From Chloroflexia bacterium SDU3-3 (GTDB lineage Bacteria > Chloroflexota > Chloroflexia > Chloroflexales > Roseiflexaceae), in assembly GCA_009268125.1 (NCBI GenBank), contig WBOU01000029.1:1-35594 (forward strand): a stretch of DNA of 35,594 nt, read 5' to 3'. The notes under the pieces are model-generated. The model searched no databases. It saw only the letters and a program-made list of their open reading frames with translations, and was not told the origin of the DNA. This document shows, in pieces, positions 1-7,718 of this stretch. Position numbers and translations under genes: made by a program. The number at the start of each line of letters is the position of its first letter. Positions within the stretch are counted from its first letter, which is position 1.

Positions 1-210
1 CGGAAGGGCAGGGGGAAGCGGCGGAAGGGCAGGGGGAAGCGGCGGAAGGGCAGGGGGAAGCGGCGGAAGGGCAGGGGGAAGCGGCGGAAGGACAGGGGGA
101 AGCGGCGGAAGGACAGGGGGAAGCGGCGGAAGGGCAGGGGGAAGTGGCGGAAGGGCAGGGGGAAGTGGCGGAAGGGCAGGGGGAAGTGGCGGAAGGGCAG
201 GGGGAAGTGA
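1..210. repeat. 21-bp tandem repeat (minisatellite), 10 copies
   Basis: Ten head-to-tail copies of a 21-bp purine-rich unit begin at 1, 22, 43, and so on to 190; the array probably continues beyond the left edge. Copies 5 and 6 (85-126) share a G-to-A change, and copies 7-10 (127-210) share a C-to-T change, so variants are clustered, as expected if the array grew by local duplication. The period is a multiple of three and the unit has no stop in the plus-strand frames, so it can be read as a heptapeptide repeat (AEGQGEV in one frame). That reading soon runs into ordinary intergenic sequence, so I treat the array as non-coding unless a gene enters from the left. Confidence 0.95.
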
Positions 211-281
211 TGGAGGAGCCGACATTTTGCATCGCCGTGCTCTCCTTCGTATGTTTGCCGTATAGATCTTTTCTCCTTCCC

Positions 282-334
282 TTGGAGTCTTGGAGTCTTG
301 GTGGTAACAAACCCCCGCATCTTCGTGGTGAAAA
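282..334. other. Intergenic stretch with short TTGGAGTC direct repeat
   Basis: TTGGAGTC occurs twice in tandem (282-289, 290-297) and is followed by TTGG and a T/G-rich segment ending in GTGGTGAAAA. No gene is visible between the tandem array and the O-antigen ligase. The phrase resembles an interspersed intergenic repeat, but only one copy lies in this window, so this cannot be judged here. Confidence 0.35.
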
Positions 335-346
335 CCGTTCCCATGG

Positions 347-352
347 TATAAT
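347..352 (+). promoter_or_regulatory. -10 element TATAAT upstream of the O-antigen ligase gene
   Basis: A perfect TATAAT hexamer predicts a transcription start near 359. No convincing -35 lies 16-18 bp upstream. A strong intrinsic terminator begins only about 23 nt after the predicted start, so most RNA from this promoter would be about 50 nt long unless termination is prevented. Confidence 0.5.
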
Positions 353-381
353 GCGCCGCTATATGTGTTTCCTGCGATGAC

Positions 382-411
382 GCAGACGGCCCACGGCTGT
401 CTGCCTTTTTT
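382..411 (+). terminator. Promoter-proximal intrinsic terminator / attenuator
   Basis: GCAGACGGCC (382-391) pairs with GGCTGTCTGC (395-404) over 10 bp, with one G-T wobble and a 3-nt loop. C and six T follow at 405-411. It stands between the TATAAT at 347-352 and the likely start codons of the O-antigen ligase at 416 or 455. It could end a transcript entering from the left, or act as an attenuator for the polysaccharide genes. Confidence 0.75.
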
Positions 412-415
412 ACCC

Positions 416-1873
416 ATGCGCCAAGCTGCTTTCCGCCTCCGCTCGCCCATCCCCATGCCCCTTGCGATCACCCTGCTTGCCGCGCTGGCGCTGGTGCTGG
501 CCCTGGCCCCGCTGCGCATTGCGCTGGCGCTGGTGGCGCTGGTGGCCGTGGCCGCGCTGGCCTGGGTCGGGCCAGTGTGGGGCGTATACCTCGCCATCCT
601 CTCGGTGCCGGTGCAGCAGTACGTGCTGCTGCCGGGCGGCACCAGCCTGACCCAGGCCGCCGTGCTGCTGATGGCTGGGGCTTGGCTGCTGCGCCTGCTG
701 GCCCAGCCCCAGCAGCGGCTGGCGGGCGGCCCCATGCTGTGGGCCTGGCTGGCGCTGTTGGCCGCGTTGGCGCTCTCGGCATCGCTCACCCCCTACGATC
801 AGGGCGAGGCCCTGAAGGCCACCATGCGCTGGGGCGTGGCCTTCCTGGTGTGGCTGGTGGCCGCCAGCGTGGTGCGCGAGCGCTGGCAGGCGCTGGGCCT
901 GCTGGCCTGCCTGCTGGCCGCGCCCGCCGCCGAGGCGCTGATCGGCCTGTTCCAGTTCTTCGCGGGCTACGGCCCGGCCAGCTTCCGGATCGCGGCCAGC
1001 CTGCCCTTCGTGCGGGCCTACGGCAGCATCGGCCAGCCCAACTCGTTCGCGGGCTATATGAACATGGCATGGCCGCTGGCCGTGGCGCTGGCGGTGGGCG
1101 CGGTGTGGCGCGGGCGGCGCACGGGGCTGCGGCTAGCGCCGCTGGCCGGGCTGGTGGGCGCTGCTGGCGTCACCGGCGGGGCGCTGCTGGCCTCGTTCTC
1201 GCTGGGCGGCTGGGTGGGCGGGCTGCTGGGCTGCGTGGGCCTGCTGGCCACGCTGGGGCGGCGCTGGGCGGCGGGCGCGTTCGGCGCGGCGGGCGCGCTG
1301 GTGGGCTTCCTGGCGCTGGGCGGTGTGCGGCTGCTGCCCGATGCGGTGGCCGGGCGCATGACGCGGCTCACCAGCATGCTCAACTTCTTCGACCCCGCGA
1401 CGGTCACCGTCACCCCCGAGAACTTCGCGCTGGTCGAGCGCATGGCCCAGATGAAGGCCGGGGCGCAGATGTTCCTGGCCCACCCGCTCACCGGCGTCGG
1501 CCCCGGCAACTTCACGCCCGCCTACAGCCACGTGGCCAGCGCGCCGTGGTATGTCTCGCGCGGGCACGCCCACAACTTCTACCTGCACATGGCCGCCGAG
1601 GCTGGCGCGCTGGGGGCGGCGGCCTACCTGGCGCTGTTGGGCGCGAGCATCTGGCTGGCCGTGCGGGCCATGGGCCGCGCGCGCGGCTGGCTGGCCCGTA
1701 GCGTCGCGGCGGGATGTTGTGGTATCATCGCAGCCGTCGCTGGACACAACATGTTTGAGAACTTGCACGTGCTGAACCTGGGCGTGCAGCTGTCTGGCGT
1801 CTGGGCTATCCTCGCCGTGCTCCCGCGCATTGAAGCGCCCGAGCCGCATGATGAAGGGGACGAGCGCCGCTGA
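416..1873 (+). CDS. O-antigen ligase / Wzy polymerase family membrane protein
   Basis: This polytopic membrane protein of about 485 residues has a dozen or so hydrophobic segments. Two signatures of the Wzy_C/WaaL family are visible: GQPNSFAGY near residues 206-214, followed by a transmembrane stretch, and HPLTGVGPGNF...HAHNFYLHMAAEAG near 356-398 in the large external loop, where the conserved His lies. The family joins or polymerises undecaprenyl-linked glycans at the outer face of the membrane. Whether this copy is a ligase or a polymerase cannot be told from sequence. The start is uncertain: GTG 365 and ATG 377 would place a terminator hairpin inside the coding region, so ATG 416 is preferred. 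ATG 455 is equally possible and no candidate has a clear ribosome site. It is first in a plus-strand run of polysaccharide genes. Confidence 0.85.
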   Translation: MRQAAFRLRSPIPMPLAITLLAALALVLALAPLRIALALVALVAVAALAWVGPVWGVYLAILSVPVQQYVLLPGGTSLTQAAVLLMAGAWLLRLLAQPQQRLAGGPMLWAWLALLAALALSASLTPYDQGEALKATMRWGVAFLVWLVAASVVRERWQALGLLACLLAAPAAEALIGLFQFFAGYGPASFRIAASLPFVRAYGSIGQPNSFAGYMNMAWPLAVALAVGAVWRGRRTGLRLAPLAGLVGAAGVTGGALLASFSLGGWVGGLLGCVGLLATLGRRWAAGAFGAAGALVGFLALGGVRLLPDAVAGRMTRLTSMLNFFDPATVTVTPENFALVERMAQMKAGAQMFLAHPLTGVGPGNFTPAYSHVASAPWYVSRGHAHNFYLHMAAEAGALGAAAYLALLGASIWLAVRAMGRARGWLARSVAAGCCGIIAAVAGHNMFENLHVLNLGVQLSGVWAILAVLPRIEAPEPHDEGDERR

Positions 1874-1911
1874 TGTGGGCCGCCCGTGCTCTTTGCTAAA
1901 GCTGAAACTGT

Positions 1912-2880
1912 ATGCGATACCTTATCACCGGTGGCGCTGGCTTTATCGGCAGCCACCTGAGCGAAGCGCTGCTGGCACGCGGCGATGAAGTGATCTGCGT
2001 CGATAACTTCAACACCTACTACGACCCCGCGCGCAAGCGGCGCAACATCGCCGCCGCGCTTGAGCGCCCCGGCTATACCCTGGCCCAGGCCGACATCTGC
2101 GACGCCCCCGCGCTGGAGGAGATCTTCGCCACCCACCGCCCACACCGCGTGGCCCACCTGGGCGCGATGGCCGGGCCGCGCCGCTCGGTCGAGCAGCCCA
2201 GCCTGTACGAGGAGGTGAACGTGCGCGGCTCGCTCAACATCCTGGACATGGCGCGGCGCTATGCGGTGGGCGGGCTGGTGCTGGCCTCCACATCCTCGGT
2301 CTACGGCTTCTCGCCCACGCCCTGGGTCGAGAGCCTGCCCGCCGTGCAGCCGCTCTCGCCCTACGCCGCCACCAAGCGCGCATCCGAGCTGCTGGCCTAC
2401 ACCTACCACAACCTGTACAAGATCCCCACCCGCGTGGTGCGCTTCTTCACGGTGTACGGCCCGCGCGGTCGCCCCGATATGACGCCGCACCTGTTCGTGG
2501 ACGCCATGGTGCGCCGCCAGCCGATCACGCTGTTTAATGGCGGCGAGGGCATCTACCGCGACTGGACCTATGTGGCCGATATTGTGGCAGGCGTGATGGC
2601 CGCGCTGGATGCCGATATCGCCTTTGATACCTTCAACCTGGGCAACTCCAGCCCGGTGGAGCTGCGCGCGTTTGTGGCCAAGCTGGAGGAGATCACCGGC
2701 ATGGAGGCGCAGGTGGTGTCGAAGCCGCTGCCCGCCACCGAGCCGACCATCACCTACGCCAACACCGAGAAGGCCCAGGCCCTGCTGGGCTTCGCGCCGC
2801 GCACCACGCTGGATGTGGGCCTGGCCAACTTCTGGGAGTGGTACCAGCGCGAGGGCCTGAGCCGCGCGATCAACGGCTAG
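1912..2880 (+). CDS. NAD-dependent nucleotide-sugar epimerase/dehydratase
   Basis: The 322-residue protein is an extended short-chain dehydrogenase. The Rossmann motif GGAGFIG is at 7-13, with an NAD-ribose-binding DNFN at 31-34. HLGAMAG lies at 82-88, the STSSVYG segment with the catalytic Ser at 126-132, and the Tyr-Lys pair YAATK at 151-155 (Y151, K155). [10 protein letters not shown] at 181-190 resembles the substrate-binding part of UDP-glucuronate 4-epimerases and GalE-like enzymes. It probably epimerises a UDP-hexose or UDP-uronate in the cytoplasm for exopolysaccharide synthesis, matching the O-antigen ligase 38 bp upstream and the glycosyltransferase downstream. The exact substrate is not decidable; UDP-glucuronate 4-epimerase is the best guess. 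Confidence 0.88.
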   Translation: MRYLITGGAGFIGSHLSEALLARGDEVICVDNFNTYYDPARKRRNIAAALERPGYTLAQADICDAPALEEIFATHRPHRVAHLGAMAGPRRSVEQPSLYEEVNVRGSLNILDMARRYAVGGLVLASTSSVYGFSPTPWVESLPAVQPLSPYAATKRASELLAYTYHNLYKIPTRVVRFFTVYGPRGRPDMTPHLFVDAMVRRQPITLFNGGEGIYRDWTYVADIVAGVMAALDADIAFDTFNLGNSSPVELRAFVAKLEEITGMEAQVVSKPLPATEPTITYANTEKAQALLGFAPRTTLDVGLANFWEWYQREGLSRAING

Positions 2881-2935
2881 CCGATACTTTCGCCAACATA
2901 ACGATCGCTGTGATAGGAAAGGATCAGCGGACACC

Positions 2936-4000
2936 GTGATCAACGAACAATCTTCCGAGTCTTCTTCCGAGGAGGCACCCCAGCTTTCTGCCGATGCCGA
3001 GTCTGTCGAGCGCGAGGGCTTCTCGCTCGGCAAGGCCGTGCGCAACCCCCGCACGCTGATCTCGCTGGTGCTGGTGGTGGCGATCATCTTCGTGATCGTC
3101 AAAAACTTCGACCTGGATGCGGCGACGATCTGGGCCAACATGAAGCAGGCCAACCTGGGCCTCTACCTGCTAGGCTTCGTGGCCTTCTATGCGACCTTCC
3201 CCATCCGCGCCTACCGCTGGCGCGTGCTGATGGAAAACGCCGATGTGCCGATCGCCGAGGGCCGCAAGACCTGGGCCTCGCTGCCAGCGCTGGTGGAGTA
3301 TGTGGGCCTCTCGTGGTTTGCCAACTGCATCGTGCCGGCCAAGCTGGGCGACGCCTACCGTGGCTACCTGCTGAAGCACAACGGCGGGGTCTCGTTCTCC
3401 TCCACCCTGGGCACTATTTTTGCCGAGCGCCTGCTGGACATGCTGTGCCTGTTCGCCTTCCTGATGCTCTCGGCGTGGTCGGTGTTTGGGGTGCACATGC
3501 CGCCGGGCACGGGCATCATCTTTGGCGGCGGGCTGGTGCTGGTGGTGGCGATCGTCATCGGTCTGGCGGGCATGCGCTTTTTCGGCCCGCACATCCGCAA
3601 GATCGTGCCTGGCCGGTTCCAGCGCATGTACGTCAGCTTCGAGCACGCGGCGCTTAGCTCGTTCCGCCCGGCCATCCTGCCCAAGCTGGTGCTGCTGACC
3701 GCGCTGGTGTGGCTGCTGGAGGGCATGCGGCTGTACTTTGTGATCGAGGCGATGCACATCGATGGCATCGGCATCGCGGCGATCATCTTTGTGGCGCTGG
3801 CATCCTCGCTGCTCACCGCCATCCCGGCCACGCCCGGCGGCCTCGGGCTGGTGGAGGGCACGGTGGCCTTTGTGCTGACCACGATCTTCTCGGTGGAGCT
3901 GAACCTGGCCACGGCGGTGACGCTGCTGGACCGCATCATCAACTTTTGGAGCATCGTGGTCTTCGGCCTGATCCTCTACATCTTCAGCAAGCGGAAGTGA
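2936..4000 (+). CDS. UPF0104/LPG-synthase-TM-like flippase-domain membrane protein
   Basis: The protein has 354 residues, an acidic Ser/Glu-rich N-terminal tail (1-35) and about seven to eight hydrophobic segments starting at 40-56. Family marks are RAYRWRVLM at 91-99, PAKLGDAYRGYLL at 134-146 and PATPGGLGLVEG at 297-308, as in the lysylphosphatidylglycerol synthase transmembrane-region family (PF03706). The soluble aminoacyl-transfer domain of MprF is absent, so this is a stand-alone membrane domain, often annotated as a flippase. Given its neighbours, moving or handling a lipid-linked glycan is a reasonable inference but unproven. The start is GTG with AGGAAAGGA at 2915-2923. The next gene is separated by a palindromic terminator. 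Confidence 0.82.
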   Translation: MINEQSSESSSEEAPQLSADAESVEREGFSLGKAVRNPRTLISLVLVVAIIFVIVKNFDLDAATIWANMKQANLGLYLLGFVAFYATFPIRAYRWRVLMENADVPIAEGRKTWASLPALVEYVGLSWFANCIVPAKLGDAYRGYLLKHNGGVSFSSTLGTIFAERLLDMLCLFAFLMLSAWSVFGVHMPPGTGIIFGGGLVLVVAIVIGLAGMRFFGPHIRKIVPGRFQRMYVSFEHAALSSFRPAILPKLVLLTALVWLLEGMRLYFVIEAMHIDGIGIAAIIFVALASSLLTAIPATPGGLGLVEGTVAFVLTTIFSVELNLATAVTLLDRIINFWSIVVFGLILYIFSKRK

Positions 4001-4022
4001 CCGGGCGCGACTCGGAAGACCA

Positions 4023-4053
4023 GGGCGAAAGGTAGCGCTACCTTTCGCCCTTT
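4023..4053 (+). terminator. Perfect 28-bp palindrome, probable terminator
   Basis: GGGCGAAAGGTAGC (4023-4036) is followed directly by its exact reverse complement (4037-4050) and then TTTGTGTG. The hairpin is very stable but its T-tract is short, so read-through into the glycosyltransferase is plausible. Confidence 0.65.
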
Positions 4054-4086
4054 GTGTGCGCCGCCCGTGCGGCGGCGGGGGCACCT

Positions 4087-5250
4087 ATGATCATTGGTAT
4101 CGACTACACGGCGGCGCTGCACCAGGGCGCGGGGATCGGGCGCTACACCCGCGACCTGATCGGCGCGGTGCTGGAGCAGGGGCCGCAGCACCAGTATCGG
4201 CTGTTCTATGCGGCGGGCGGGCTGGATGCGGGCGGGCCATACATGGCCGAGCTGGCCCGGCTGTGCCGCCGCCCGGGCGTGCGGGCCGCGCCCATACCGC
4301 TCTCGCCGCGCCGCCTGACCCAGCTGTGGCAGCGGCTGCGCGCCCCGCTGCCGGTGGAGCTGTTCACCGGGCGGCTGGATGTGCTGCACGCGCCCGACTT
4401 CGTGCTGCCGCCCACCTTCGCCCGCACCCTGCTCACCGTCCACGACCTGTCGTTCTTGGTGCACCCCGAGCTGACGGTGCCCAGCATGGTGCGCTACCTC
4501 TCCGGGGCGGTGCCGCGCTCGGCCCGCCGCGCCGACCACATCCTAGCCGACTCGCTGGCCACCCAGCGCGACATAACGAGTCTGCTGGGCGCGCCGGAGT
4601 CGCGCATGAGCGTGGTCTACCCTGGGCTGGCGGCAGGCTTCGGGCCGCGCCCCGCCGAGGAGTGCGCCGAGGTGCGCGCCCGACTGGGCCTGCCCGAGCG
4701 CTTCCTGGTGTTTGTCAGCACGCTCTCGCCGCGCAAGAATGTGGAGCGGCTGGTGGACGCCTTCGCCCAGGTGGTATCGCAGGGCCGGGTCGCGCCTGAT
4801 CTGGCGCTCATCCTGATCGGCAGCCGGGGCTGGATGGATGAGGGCATCTTCGCCGCGATCGAGCGGGCTGGGCTGGGCGAGCGCATCCGCTGGCTGCGCT
4901 ATGTGGGTGACAACGACCTGCCTGCGGTGTATAATTTAGCCTCGGCGATGGTGTATCCTTCGATCTATGAAGGATTCGGCCTGCCCGCGCTTGAGGCGCT
5001 GGCGTGCGGCACCCCCGTGCTCACCGCCGACAACTCGAGCCTTCCCGAGGTGGTGGGCGACGCGGCGGTGCTGGTCGATGCGATGTCGGTGCCGTCGATT
5101 GCGGGCGGGATCGAGCGCCTGATGAATGACAGCGCGCTGCGCGCCCGGCTTGCCGCCCAAGGCCCTGCCCAGGCCCGCCGCTTCACATGGGATCACGCAG
5201 CGCAACAGGTGCTGGCCTGCTATGAGCAGCTGGCACAACAGAGGAGATAA
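4087..5250 (+). CDS. GT4-family glycosyltransferase
   Basis: The 387-residue protein is a GT-B fold retaining glycosyltransferase of family 4. The N-terminal half has the acceptor-side loop GAGIGRYTRDL (15-25) and LTVHDLSF (116-123). The C-terminal half opens with FVSTLSPRKNVERLVDAF (209-226) and carries the donor-site motif EGFGLPALEALACGTPVL (295-312), whose E295 and E303 form the typical E-x7-E pair. It resembles mannosyltransferases of O-antigen synthesis. The chosen start is ATG 4087, preceded by a G-rich stretch; an upstream GTG at 4054 would begin inside the terminator tail. It sits 8 bp before the PAP2-like gene and is probably co-transcribed with it. Confidence 0.9.
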   Translation: MIIGIDYTAALHQGAGIGRYTRDLIGAVLEQGPQHQYRLFYAAGGLDAGGPYMAELARLCRRPGVRAAPIPLSPRRLTQLWQRLRAPLPVELFTGRLDVLHAPDFVLPPTFARTLLTVHDLSFLVHPELTVPSMVRYLSGAVPRSARRADHILADSLATQRDITSLLGAPESRMSVVYPGLAAGFGPRPAEECAEVRARLGLPERFLVFVSTLSPRKNVERLVDAFAQVVSQGRVAPDLALILIGSRGWMDEGIFAAIERAGLGERIRWLRYVGDNDLPAVYNLASAMVYPSIYEGFGLPALEALACGTPVLTADNSSLPEVVGDAAVLVDAMSVPSIAGGIERLMNDSALRARLAAQGPAQARRFTWDHAAQQVLACYEQLAQQRR

Positions 5251-5258
5251 ACAGACGC

Positions 5259-5891
5259 ATGGCCCAACAACCTCATATGTCGAGCGAACTCCTAGCGGAT
5301 GACCGCGCCAGCCGAAGCTATGCGTTTGGCCTGCTGCTCTCGCGCATTTTTCACCCGGTGCCGCTGGCTATCTTCATGTTTCTTGTCGTCGGGATCTACG
5401 CCGCCGATAGCGCCTCCAGCGGCATCGTGTGGGCTATCGTGTGCGTCCTGACCATGATCCTGCCCACCACGATCTTCTTCGCCGTGCGGCTGCGCCAGGG
5501 CGTGTATAGCGACGAGGATGTGTCGCAGCGCCATCAGCGCACCGAGCTGTACGTGGTCTCGATCTCGACCATGGTGCTGGGCACCGGCGTGCTGGCCTAC
5601 CTGGGCCTGCCGCGCCCGTTCCTCGCGCTGCTGGCCTCGTCGCTGCTGATCGGGCTGCTGGCCTTCGGCATCAACATGTTTTGGAAGATCAGCGTGCACG
5701 CTGGCTCGGTGGCCTCGGCGGCCACCGTGGCCACGCTCTACTCGGGCGGGCTGGGCCTGGCGCTGTGGCTGTGCGCGCTGGCGGTGGGCTGGGCCAGGGT
5801 GCGCACCGGCAACCACACCGTGATGCAGGTGACGATGGGCATGCTGCTGGCGCTCTCGGTGATCACGCTGGTGTTCCGCCTGATGGCCTAG
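5259..5891 (+). CDS. PAP2-like membrane phosphatase family protein
   Basis: The protein has 210 residues and five to six transmembrane segments. Three blocks match a divergent PAP2 active site: SDEDVSQRHQRTELY (84-98) in place of the K-x6-R-P block, KISVHAG (143-149) for PSGH, and WARVRTGNH (178-186) for SR-x5-H. Here R180 and H186 are kept, but the Asp normally four residues after the His is Gln190. PAP2 enzymes dephosphorylate lipid (di)phosphates such as undecaprenyl pyrophosphate, which would fit the glycan genes upstream. With a degenerate active site, catalysis is not certain. GAGGAGA lies about 12 nt before the ATG. Confidence 0.7.
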   Translation: MAQQPHMSSELLADDRASRSYAFGLLLSRIFHPVPLAIFMFLVVGIYAADSASSGIVWAIVCVLTMILPTTIFFAVRLRQGVYSDEDVSQRHQRTELYVVSISTMVLGTGVLAYLGLPRPFLALLASSLLIGLLAFGINMFWKISVHAGSVASAATVATLYSGGLGLALWLCALAVGWARVRTGNHTVMQVTMGMLLALSVITLVFRLMA

Positions 5892-5948
5892 ACCCGCAAG
5901 AGGCAATGGACGCGAATACTACGTGAAAGATCCTTTACCGGCGCGCAA

Positions 5949-5977
5949 TTTACAATTATCGCGCGAGGTTTTACAAT
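5949..5977 (+). promoter_or_regulatory. sigma70-type promoter of the aldolase gene
   Basis: TTTACA (5949-5954), a 17-bp spacer and TACAAT (5972-5977) predict a start near 5984 and a leader of about 65 nt ending in the TGGAGGT ribosome site before ATG 6049. Confidence 0.65.
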
Positions 5978-6048
5978 AGGCGCACAACACATTATCTGTA
6001 TTGAAGGCATATAACCATAACGCCTCAATGTGATGGAGGTTTAATCCC

Positions 6049-7086
6049 ATGGCCAAAGTCAAGATCACCAAAGGGAAGTACGAGCGCCTGCTCACCTGCT
6101 CCGACGAGAATGGCGTGATCGCCGCCGCCGCGATGGACCAGCGCGGCTCGCTGCAGAAGTCGATCGCCAAGGCTCGCGGCGCGAACGGCACCGCCGACGC
6201 CCACGACCTAGAGGTGTTTAAGGCCGTCGTCACCCGCGTGCTCACCAAGCACTCCAGCGCCATCCTGATGGACCCCGAGTTCGGCCTGGAGGCGATCAAG
6301 CAGCGCGCGCCGAAGACCGGCGTGCTGCTGGCCTATGAGAAGACCGGCTACGATGCGACCCTGAAGGGCCGCCTGCCCGATCTGCTGCCCGAGTGGAGCG
6401 TGAAGCGCCTGATCGACGCTGGCGCGGATGCGATCAAGATCCTGCTGTACTACAACCCGTTCGACGCCGAGAGCGTGAACGTGATCAAGCACGCCTTCGT
6501 GCAGCGCGTGGGCGCGGAGTGCGCGGCCTACGATGTGCCGTTCTTCCTTGAGCCGATCGCCTACGACGACGAGATCACCGGCGCGTTCGAGTTCGCCCAG
6601 GCCAAGCCCCGCTATGTGAAGGGCTACATGGAGGAGTTCTCGAAGCCCGAGTACTACGTCGACATCCTGAAGGTCGAGGTGCCGGTGAACGTGACCTTCG
6701 TCGAGGGCATGAAGGTGTTCGGCGGCCAGAAGGCCTACAGCCGCGACGAGGCCAAGGAGCACTTCCGCGAGGCGGCCAGCCTGGCCAAGAAGCCCTTCAT
6801 CTACCTGAGCGCGGGCGTCACCGACGAGGTGTTCCGCGACACGCTGGAGCTGGCCGCCGAGGCTGGCACGCCGTTCTCGGGCGTGCTGTGCGGCCGCGCC
6901 ACCTGGCAGGATGCCATCCCGGTCTACGCCCTGGAGGGCGAGGCTGCGCTGGAGGCCTGGCTTGAGGACCGCGGTCTGGCCAACGTGCACGCGCTGAACG
7001 CCGTGCTGGCCAAGGGTGCGAAGCCCTGGTGGGACTTCTACGGCGGCAAGGAGAACCTGGAGATCATCGAGCGCGTGATCGCGTAG
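6049..7086 (+). CDS. lacD: Tagatose-1,6-bisphosphate aldolase (LacD-like class I aldolase)
   Basis: The 345-residue protein aligns along its length with LacD-type class I aldolases (DeoC/LacD superfamily). Marks are AAAMDQRGSL (25-34), MDPEFGLEA (74-82), LLAYEKTGYD (93-102), ADAIKILLYY (126-135), FFLEPIAYDD (165-174) and DILKVEVPVN (205-214), where K208 is the expected Schiff-base lysine. YLSAGV and GVLCGRATW close the phosphate site. The reaction is cleavage of tagatose 1,6-bisphosphate to DHAP and glyceraldehyde 3-phosphate; LacD enzymes also accept fructose 1,6-bisphosphate. No other lac/tagatose-pathway gene is near, so a fructose-bisphosphate aldolase role is possible. Both products join the triose pool fed by the glp/dha cluster. 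It has its own promoter, a strong ribosome site and a terminator. Confidence 0.9.
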   Translation: MAKVKITKGKYERLLTCSDENGVIAAAAMDQRGSLQKSIAKARGANGTADAHDLEVFKAVVTRVLTKHSSAILMDPEFGLEAIKQRAPKTGVLLAYEKTGYDATLKGRLPDLLPEWSVKRLIDAGADAIKILLYYNPFDAESVNVIKHAFVQRVGAECAAYDVPFFLEPIAYDDEITGAFEFAQAKPRYVKGYMEEFSKPEYYVDILKVEVPVNVTFVEGMKVFGGQKAYSRDEAKEHFREAASLAKKPFIYLSAGVTDEVFRDTLELAAEAGTPFSGVLCGRATWQDAIPVYALEGEAALEAWLEDRGLANVHALNAVLAKGAKPWWDFYGGKENLEIIERVIA

Positions 7087-7108
7087 TCTTCCCGCCTACC
7101 GTCTGCCT

Positions 7109-7142
7109 GCCCGCGTGTGCCGTTTGGCGCGCGGGCTTTTTT
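7109..7142 (+). terminator. Intrinsic terminator of the aldolase gene
   Basis: GCCCGCG (7109-7115) pairs with CGCGGGC (7130-7136), with further pairing inside the loop, followed by six T (7137-7142). Confidence 0.88.
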
Positions 7143-7158
7143 CGTCATATGGTCGCAC

Positions 7159-7186
7159 TTGCTTTTCCTTTCTTTGCATGTATACT
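7159..7186 (+). promoter_or_regulatory. Promoter of the DoxX-like gene
   Basis: TTGCTT (7159-7164), a 16-bp spacer and TATACT (7181-7186) lie just after the aldolase terminator and predict a start near 7193, about 32 nt before ATG 7225. Confidence 0.6.
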
Positions 7187-7224
7187 CACAAAGAACATAC
7201 GTGCGTGTGAGAAGGAGCGTAAGC

Positions 7225-7638
7225 ATGCAGTCGACGTCGGTCGCTACCGCCCCCTCTGCGGGGAAGATTCGCTGGGCTGGCTATGTGCTCATGGCGCTGG
7301 CCGGGTTGTTTCTGCTGATGGATGGCGTGGTGAAGCTGATGCAGGCGCAGGTGGCGGTGGAGGCCACCGTGGCGCTGGGCTTCTCGGCCAGCGTGCTGCC
7401 GGTGCTGGGCGTGCTGCAGCTGGCTTGCCTAGCGATCTACCTATTCCCCCGCACCGCCGTGCTGGGCGCGGTGCTGCAGACCGGCTACCTGGGCGGCGCG
7501 ATCGCCATCCACCTGCGTGCCGACACCGGGCTGTTCAGCTACATCTTCCCCGTGCTGATCGGGCTGATGATCTGGGGCGGCATCTACTTCCGCGAGCCGC
7601 GCCTGTGGCCGCTGCTGCCTTTGCGGAAGGTAGGCTAG
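7225..7638 (+). CDS. DoxX-like four-helix membrane protein
   Basis: The 137-residue protein has four hydrophobic helices (about 17-34, 54-73, 78-97, 103-121). It has the DoxX/DoxD-like layout, including GLFLLMDGVVKLM (28-40) in the first helix and GAIAIHLRAD (91-100) at the end of the third. Members of this superfamily are small inner-membrane proteins of mostly unknown role, some linked to oxidoreductases. The start is ATG 7225 with AAGGAG at 7212-7217. It is a monocistronic gene with its own promoter and terminator, so the neighbours give no functional clue. Confidence 0.75.
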   Translation: MQSTSVATAPSAGKIRWAGYVLMALAGLFLLMDGVVKLMQAQVAVEATVALGFSASVLPVLGVLQLACLAIYLFPRTAVLGAVLQTGYLGGAIAIHLRADTGLFSYIFPVLIGLMIWGGIYFREPRLWPLLPLRKVG

Positions 7639-7661
7639 GCGGGGCGTCCGAGGTGCACAAG

Positions 7662-7694
7662 GGCGGCTGGCATACGCCAGCCGCCTCTGTTTTT
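7662..7694 (+). terminator. Intrinsic terminator after the DoxX-like gene
   Basis: GGCGGCTGGC (7662-7671) and GCCAGCCGCC (7676-7685) form a perfect 10-bp stem with a 4-nt loop, followed by TCTGTTTTT. It separates this gene from the convergent rtcB and may also slow transcription coming from rtcB. Confidence 0.88.
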
Positions 7695-7718
7695 GCGCTA
7701 TAGGATTCGCGCCGACCG

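Noticed and set aside
1-210. CRISPR array
   Set aside because: The 21-bp units touch each other with no spacers and the unit is not palindromic.
144-380. Short protein made from the tandem repeat (AEGQGEV units)
   Set aside because: It depends on a GTG inside the repeat, has no ribosome site, and its second half is ordinary intergenic sequence containing a promoter.
1624-3153. Long minus-strand open frame of about 500 codons
   Set aside because: It lies antisense to three well-supported genes; long empty frames are expected at this G+C content, and the product has no recognisable domain.
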